Program-made: the position numbers and the translations under genes | The notes under the pieces: model-generated | The model's input: the letters and a program-made list of their open reading frames with translations, nothing else | Databases searched by the model: none | Told to the model about the DNA's origin: nothing | Source: Smallanthus sonchifolius | Lineage: Eukaryota; Streptophyta; Magnoliopsida; Asterales; Asteraceae | Assembly: GCA_023525975.1 (NCBI GenBank) | Contig: CM042044.1 | Location: 6,930,501-6,994,500, forward strand | Reading direction: 5' to 3' | Length of the DNA stretch: 64,000 nt | Shown here: piece by piece, positions 57,986 to 64,000 of the stretch | How the letters are laid out: every line of letters begins with the position of its first letter | Numbering within the stretch: the first letter of the stretch is position 1

Positions 57986-59168
57986 TTCGGCATCTATGTA
58001 TAGAGAGATTTGAGCGAGAATAGGAGGGTGAGTAATGGATCTGGTTTAGGTCCTCTTGAAATCACAATTGGGTCATAAGGGGATTTGGGCGAGAGAATTT
58101 TTGTGAGGTGAAATGTGGTGTTGATACGTGGCAAAACTTGGAATCATTTATTAGGTTAAAGATTTATCAAAACTATATAATTTTATATGTTTAAATGATT
58201 AAATGTATAAATTAATCTAGAATATTAGATAACATAACCTTTCAATTTCCACTTTCCAGCACCAACTTTTCAGTTTTTACTTTCAAGCGTTAATTTTTCG
58301 GTTTTCAAAAGGGCTGGTAAAATTTTACATGACATGATACGACATGAAGTTAAACAAGTTTGAGTTTGAGTTAAATAGATATGGGTGATAAACGTGTCGG
58401 CACAATTATGACATGATTAAAATCGTGTCTAAATGGGTTTAACTTGTCTAACCTGACTAGACATGTTTTGTGAGCTAATCAAAGTTTTTTTAAATAAAAA
58501 TGTACAATTGCTTTATGTTGTCGAAGTGTTGCACTGATCAATCGATGGAACTGATCAATGAACTATTTTTTAAGAGGAAATGATCAATCGATGTCTAGGT
58601 TACACAAATTTTAACGGCAAGTAGAAGGATGATGGTTACACATTTTTTTTCTAAATTGGGCGGCTAACTTTTTTGAAAAGAACTAAACAATTTTTTTTGT
58701 TTTAAAGTTCAAACCTAAAACCGGTACAACGGTCTAACCTTGTATTACCGGTAATACCGAAAATACAACTAACAAACCGTTCTTCCATTTTACCAGACTA
58801 ATGACCGAAACCCGGTTCAACCGGTATTACCGGTCGGTTTGAAACGGTATTTAAAACATTGCACCAAATCAGTTTTAAAATTTACGTTTAATTTTTAAAC
58901 GCCAAATAAACTTTGAGATGTCTTCTGGTTTCATAGTTGAGTACTGAAAAATAAATCAAACATCAACAAGAAGAAATAAAAAAGACAATGATTTGAAAGA
59001 AAAGGTTCGTCAATGGGAAATTATATATCATCAAATAAATAGAAGGGTGTATTATTACATTAAATCAAATCACAAACACCATAAAATTGTTCAAGCTGTC
59101 ACAAAATGTTGGGAAAAAGGTCAACATTATATACTCATAATATAAATTGATTGGAGACATAAAAACAA
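57986..59168. other. Non-genic; two decayed repeat patches
   Basis: 58310-58470 has repeated ACATGA/CGTGTC-like words typical of a plant hAT subterminal region. 58690-58860 has ACCGGTATTACCGG-type repeats ending near GTATTTAAAACATTG. Neither has defined ends. Confidence 0.35.
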
Positions 59169-59770
59169 GAGTAAACTGTCATTTTCGTCCCTGTGGTTTG
59201 GTCAAAATTGTCATTTTCATCCAATAGTTTATTTTTTTGTATCTGGGTCCTCATGGTTTTAAAATATTGCCATTTTCATCCTCGTGGTTTTAAAATATTG
59301 CCACTTTCATCCGGTCAGCTAACACCGTCCGTTTTTCTCAGTTAAATGAGGGGTATTTCAGTCCTTTTACTTATTTGTTTTATTTTTTCATCTTTTTTAC
59401 TCTCACTTTTTAATCATCCCCAATTTAACCTCTAATTTAATCATCCACCTGCTGGCCTTCTTCCTCTTTTCCTGACCAGTTTCCGACGACCACCACTGGA
59501 ACACCTCCGTCGCTTGTTTCTATGATTAAAAAGTGAGAGTAAAAAAGATGAAGAAATAAAACAAATATGTAAAAGGACTGAAATACCCCTCATTTAATTG
59601 AGAAAAACGGACGGTGTTAGCTGACTGGATGAAAGTGGCAATATTTTAAAACCACGAGGATGAAAATGGCAATATTTTAAAACCACGAGGACCCAGATAC
59701 AAAAAAACAAACTATTGGATGAAAGTGGCAATTTTGACCAAACCACAGGGACGAAAATGGCAGTTTACTC
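59169..59770. mobile_element. GAGTAAA foldback element with GC-rich centre, 602 bp
   Basis: It starts GAGTAAACTGTCATTTTCGT and ends with the inverse; arms pair for about 260 bases. A perfect 9-bp target duplication TAAAAACAA is at 59160-59168 and 59771-59779. The unpaired centre (59445-59525) is GC-richer, with CTTCTTCCTCTTTTCCTGAC and CGACGACCACCACTGG, and looks captured. Confidence 0.9.
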
Positions 59771-60097
59771 TAAAAACAAAATAAGTGGATCAAATGAGAT
59801 TTTAGAAAGAAAAAAAAAGGAAACGTAGCAAGAGTCATGTTATCTTCTGTGATGAATATAATCATTTACGATTGAAAACGATGCAACATGTACAACTGAA
59901 AATGACGCATTAGTACTACAACAAATCTTACTTTTAGTGGTATATTCATAATTTATCAACATTATATAATTGTTGATATAACGAAAGGATCGAGTATTGT
60001 TGTCGGGTTGTATCTATTGAGCATTCTTTTGTCGGCATGTCCATATGTGAGCTATAACATAAATACATTGATAAAATCGTTTTAGAAGAGGGAGAAC

Positions 60098-60244
60098 TGT
60101 TGGCGAAACTAGTTAGTTTCGCTGTTTTGATAGTTTAGCTTGTTAACTTCTTGTATAAACCATTTTTGTAATCATTATTTGAATTATTAATTAAAATTAT
60201 TGTTCCTCCAAATTATTTCTCTCTCAATTTTCACTCTCACAACA
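60098..60244 (+). mobile_element. Possible short LTR (147 bp) with polypurine tract
   Basis: GAAGAGGGAGAAC is followed by TGTTGGCGAAAC and the segment ends CTCTCACAACA, the TG..CA layout of a right copia-type LTR behind a polypurine tract. No left partner or coding remnant was found. Confidence 0.45.
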
Positions 60245-60264
60245 AGAACATGTAAGGCGAGGCC

Positions 60265-60480
60265 ATCGTTGGCCATCTGGTGCAATAATAGCCCCAAGAC
60301 TTCTCATAGTAGAGGTCTTGGGTTCGAATCCTGGCCATAACAAAAAAGAGGTATGTTACCAGATAGGGGGTTTACCCAGTTGGGGGTTCCTCCGTGAGTT
60401 GTCCTGGATGTTCTAGGTGTTGTCCGGGGAAACCCAATTATTCTAGAATATCTAAGTGTTGTCGTTAAAAAAAAAAAAAG
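60265..60480 (+). mobile_element. tRNA-derived SINE (family 1), 216 bp
   Basis: A B box GGGTTCGAATCC lies 50 bases from an A-box-like TGGCCATCTGG, and the element ends TGTTGTCGTTAAAAAAAAAA. A perfect 10-bp target duplication AGGCGAGGCC is at 60255-60264 and 60482-60491. It matches the SINE at 9246-9462. Confidence 0.9.
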
Positions 60481-60491
60481 TAGGCGAGGCC

Positions 60492-61298
60492 TAAGAAGGT
60501 TTATAGTTAGATGCTCAAAGTAGCTACATGGTAAGTGTAGTTTGTATAGTGGTTTATGGCTATATTTTAATCATGAAAGTTTGTAATTAATTTGAACTTC
60601 TTGTGATTTTAGGCTTGGGAAATCTTGGTTGTAGAAACTAGAAAGTAGTTAGTTCATTGAAAAAAAATCTACATCTCATCACAGGCTTTACTTTTTACAT
60701 ATATATTCTTTCAAATTCATTTATTACATATTTACCTAACTTCTAATTTTAATTACATATTTTCACTTCCTAAAGCTTATAAATTACATATTTACCCAAT
60801 TCATTTAAAATAACTTATTGAATTACTATTTTACCCTTAATGAACCAATTAAAGTACTATTTACAAATATCCCTTTTCTAAATATATCAATTTACATATA
60901 AGGGTAAATATGTATTTGCGTAAGCAATAGATAAATATGTAATTGATTTTTATGGTTGGCTATATATGTTATTAAGGAGCTTAAGAGGAGAAAATATGTA
61001 AAAAAAACTCTACTTTTTAATTTAAACAACGAATTCTCAAAAAAATAGAATAAAATGTGATTTAGACGTACAAAATCTTGGGTTTATCATATAACTATCC
61101 GTTACAAGACATATGTCCTCCCAAATACAACCCAGTTTTGAAAGTGAACAAGTTCTAATGTTGGATTGGAACGTCTTTCAAAGAAATAGAACTTCGGTTG
61201 TTGGTAAACAATTGTGTTTGAAATTGTGAAAACTCCTCATAAGGGTTTAGGCTCTGTATTCATCGGTAGGGATTAGGGTTACATGATTACACAAACCA
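60492..61298. other. No gene seen
   Basis: A+T-rich stretch. ACATATTTACC-type words occur on the left (60715-60800) and inverted GGTAAATATGTA on the right (60900-60960), which suggests a decayed foldback element. Confidence 0.35.
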
Positions 61299-61776
61299 TC
61301 CTATACTAATAAATACTATAAAATCATCATAGGCTTGTTATCCTCTTTATTAAAAGACATTAGGTTTTGAATAGTAACTTTTATTTTTTTAATTTTTAAA
61401 AAAAAATTATTTTGCACCACTTATACTATATATAATATGCGTGTTTAAACCGTTTTCCGTTTCATTTTCTAAATAGTAATTTTTTTTACTCAACCGTTTA
61501 AGTTCAGCATCGTGCCGTATAAATTCGATTCAGCCGCAACTCGAGCGTTTTTAACCCGTTTCCCGTTTCATTTTCTAAATAGTAATATTTTTTTTACTCA
61601 ACCGTTTAGGTTAAGTTTCCTGCCGTATAAATTCGACACCGCCGCAACGCGAGCTTTATTAACCCGTTTCCCACTTCATTTTCTAAATAGTAATTTTTTT
61701 TACTCAACCGTTTAGGTTAAGCTTACTGTCGTATAAATTCAACGCCGCCGCAACGCGAGGCGAGCAAAACTCCTAG
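61299..61776 (+). mobile_element. Non-autonomous Helitron, 478 bp, with triplicated 3' segment
   Basis: It starts TCCTATACTAATAAATACTA after A and ends CTCCTAG before T. A CGCCGCCGCAACGCGAGGCG hairpin is close to the end. The last 315 bases are three tandem copies (61463-61568, 61569-61676, 61677-61776) of the 3' segment, each carrying a version of the hairpin. Confidence 0.75.
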
Positions 61777-62157
61777 TTTATTCTATCTAACAAATTCGAC
61801 TCTATTTACTGCCTCATAATATAAGTGATGAATAAAGAAGAAGAATTAACAAATGAGCTTTCCTATGGACCAAAACATAAATATCATGTTTCTCTTAAAC
61901 CCTTTGAAATTTATAGAACTCAATTTTATGTTAGCAGCCGAGTCTATTGCCATAACCAAAACCTTAATATACAACTCTATGGCCCCATTCTTTTTCTGTA
62001 TCTACTTTCTAATTTGTATCACTTTGTTCTATGATAAAATAACGAAAGTTCTTGCTTCCTACTTCTTTCGTTGCATAAACATAACAGAAATACTTATGAT
62101 ATGTAATACTCTAAATTTAAAATCTTATAGATAATATTTTCACGAATTAGTCTAGAA

Positions 62158-62190
62158 CTAGGTTTTCAAACCCGCGCGCTGCAGCGGGAG
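62158..62190 (-). mobile_element. Helitron-like 3' terminus
   Basis: On the minus strand CCCGCTGCAGCGCGCGGG forms a hairpin, then TTTGAAAAC and CTAG at 62158. Other end not found. Confidence 0.5.
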
Positions 62191-62571
62191 GGTCAAGATT
62201 TATAAGGTTCGTTTTGGTACACGTACACTGTTATTAAATTCACGTAATGTTACAAAAAAAACAGAAAACTAAACTATAAAACATAATTCATGATGCATCA
62301 AGGGTTCAATGTTCAAGTTAAGCTTTCCCTTTGAGAGGGCTTACTGGCAATGAGTCCAGCCTCTGTCAAGTCTAAATATTCAAGTTTCACTAATTTAGTA
62401 TTATAAAAAATATAACTAAAACCAGAAGGACTTGCAATGGAATATCAAAGCAGAAAATAATTCATATTCCATCATCCAACATTTTAAATCAATTGAAGTT
62501 AGAAGACAAATGAGCATGATGTCAAGTTAAAATGTAATTAGTAACTTCGATTGACAAACGAAGTACCTAAT

Positions 62572-63724
62572 TTACAGGAATATTTCCTTTAAGTCCTCAA
62601 TATGAGCCCAAAGTTCTTCAAGCTAAAAACAAATCATGGTATGAGCTATGTTGTCTCAAACGGGTCAAATAATAATTACCTAAAAGGGGAATGGGTTTTA
62701 AAGGAACCAAAGGCAACTACTAAATACAAAATTATATAGAAAATTCATTCCAAGGATAAAGAAAACATGAAAATTATAGTAAAATTGATTTCTATTAACA
62801 GTACAAAATGCATGTAACAATCTACATGGACACACACATATAAAAGTTTACAATCAATTGTAAGCTTAATTAAGGCACACATGTCTCTTCAAAAATTTAC
62901 GTGGTCCGATAAAAGGTGCAACTGACAATTCATTTATCAAATATTTGTTAGGATTTGAAGAAAAAATTAAAAACTTTTATAAGCATTAGTAGTAATAATA
63001 ATAGCGAAACTGGAACTTGGTAGAATACACGTACAAACCTCTTTAGAGCGTACATGATCGACCCCAATCTTCAATTGATGCTCGAATTATTTCAGTTTTT
63101 TCATCTCTAATGTACCTTCTATAGGCAGATGTCTCAAAAGAAAAGAAAAAAAAACAAAGAGCACCAAAAATTTTAATAAAGTTTGTTAATAGTGTAGTAA
63201 TAGTAATTACTTAACATAATGAACTTTGTTTATAGAAATATTTAGTAAATTAATAACTAATACCTGTGTTTTGTTTCCAGAGTGTCGATCACTTTCTTCA
63301 TCTCATCAACTTCATTCTTCCACACCTGCACCACATCAATTTCTTTTCTTTAAAGAAAACATTTTATGATTAAAACTAAAAAATAACTTTTGATCACACT
63401 ATTTTTAACCCACGTTATCAACAGGTACATAAAAGAGAGGTTTTTGGGGATTTTAAGATCCTTGGTTATTTTTTTTTTTTTGTTGTTATAATCAGGTTGT
63501 TTTAAATTCTTTAGTAGACCCATGATAAAGTAGGTTTGTATTGACAAATGTAAAACAAATACGAACAAATTATGATAACATATAGGAACCCTTTTCATTT
63601 ATGCATACCTCGATGGTTCTAACTCCATGGCTGTTGATGCGAAGACCCTTTTAGTTTTTGTACCTCCTGATGGGCCAATCCATGCTGCAACAATATGTCA
63701 TCAACCGAAACAGGATCACTGCCA
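62572..63724 (-). pseudogene. Unrecognised coiled-coil-type gene, last exons (partial or decayed)
   Basis: Four exon-like blocks have GT-AG borders on the minus strand. 63724-63609 contains DPVSVDDILLQHGLAHQEVQ and later, one frame away, INSHGVRTIE. 63325-63264 encodes VWKNEVDEMKKVIDTLETKH. 63118-63039 has two competing frames, one ending DHVRSKE. 62622-62572 encodes LEELWAHIEDLKEIF and a stop. The segments are rich in charged and Leu residues in a heptad-like pattern, consistent with a coiled coil. The frames do not join cleanly: one shift in the first block, and one stop or shift in the third. It may be a pseudogene, or I may have misplaced junctions. The gene's beginning lies outside the window to the right. 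I do not know the family. Confidence 0.4.
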
Positions 63725-64000
63725 CTAACATATTAATCTGTTTCAGCCAAATCCCTTGTTAATCTTTTCTTGGTAGCAGTCCGATAATAATTGCTAAAGT
63801 TAGTAGAAACTGCTAAGCAAACTTTATCTTACCATGTGTTGTCAGACAAATTTTATTTAGGAATTGAAGAGAACAACAATACAAACATCTCTCTTTCCTT
63901 TAGAAACTGCAGATTCATTAAGTAATTCATGCAAATAATTTAGCTCATCTCAAAACAGCAAATTAGAATTGTTGACATCATAAAGCACAAATAATTTAAT

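Overview
This is nuclear DNA from a flowering plant, most likely a eudicot. It has short spliced exons with GT-AG introns, AT-rich non-coding DNA and very dense transposon content. The repeat style fits a composite-family (Asteraceae) genome, but nothing in the window proves that. I found four plausible host genes or gene remnants in about 55 kb of mobile DNA, plus one exon-bearing stretch at the right edge.

Host genes, all on the minus strand: (1) a tandem pair of short-chain dehydrogenase/reductase (SDR, 11-beta-HSD/steroleosin-like) genes at 988-7207 and 14481-19030, both with six exons, identical splice phases and open frames of 312 and 308 codons; (2) a single-exon DUF4408/DUF761 protein gene at 22400-23104 with a TATA box; (3) a decayed Mediator subunit 7 (MED7) gene at 24869-26990; (4) a five-exon heavy-metal-associated isoprenylated plant protein (HIPP) gene at 49766-54871, 299 codons, ending in a CaaX box. 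Coiled-coil-type exons at 62572-63724 belong to a gene I do not recognise.

Mobile DNA by region: 0-20 kb holds copia fragments, foldback elements with 9-bp target duplications, a TAA-duplicating MITE, hAT elements, a LINE 3' end, two SINE families, a mini-CACTA and an unusual inverted composite PIF/Harbinger element (10813-13043). From 28 to 30 kb and 46 to 48.7 kb lie two copies of one hAT family, broken in different ways. From 33.3 to 46.1 kb four elements sit end to end, separated only by TA microsatellites. They share a TAGGG-type start, long terminal inverted repeats and internal tandem repeats. One carries a decayed Helitron-type Pif1 helicase segment; another is split by a gypsy element with a 2.78 kb LTR. 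A fifth relative lies in the largest HIPP intron, beside a three-layer nest: a Helitron carrying a foldback MITE and a second Helitron.

The genes do not form an obvious pathway. The most interesting content is the TA-microsatellite element family and what it implies about how it moves. Boundaries and target duplications are read directly from the bases. Family assignments are from recognition of motifs, without database searches.
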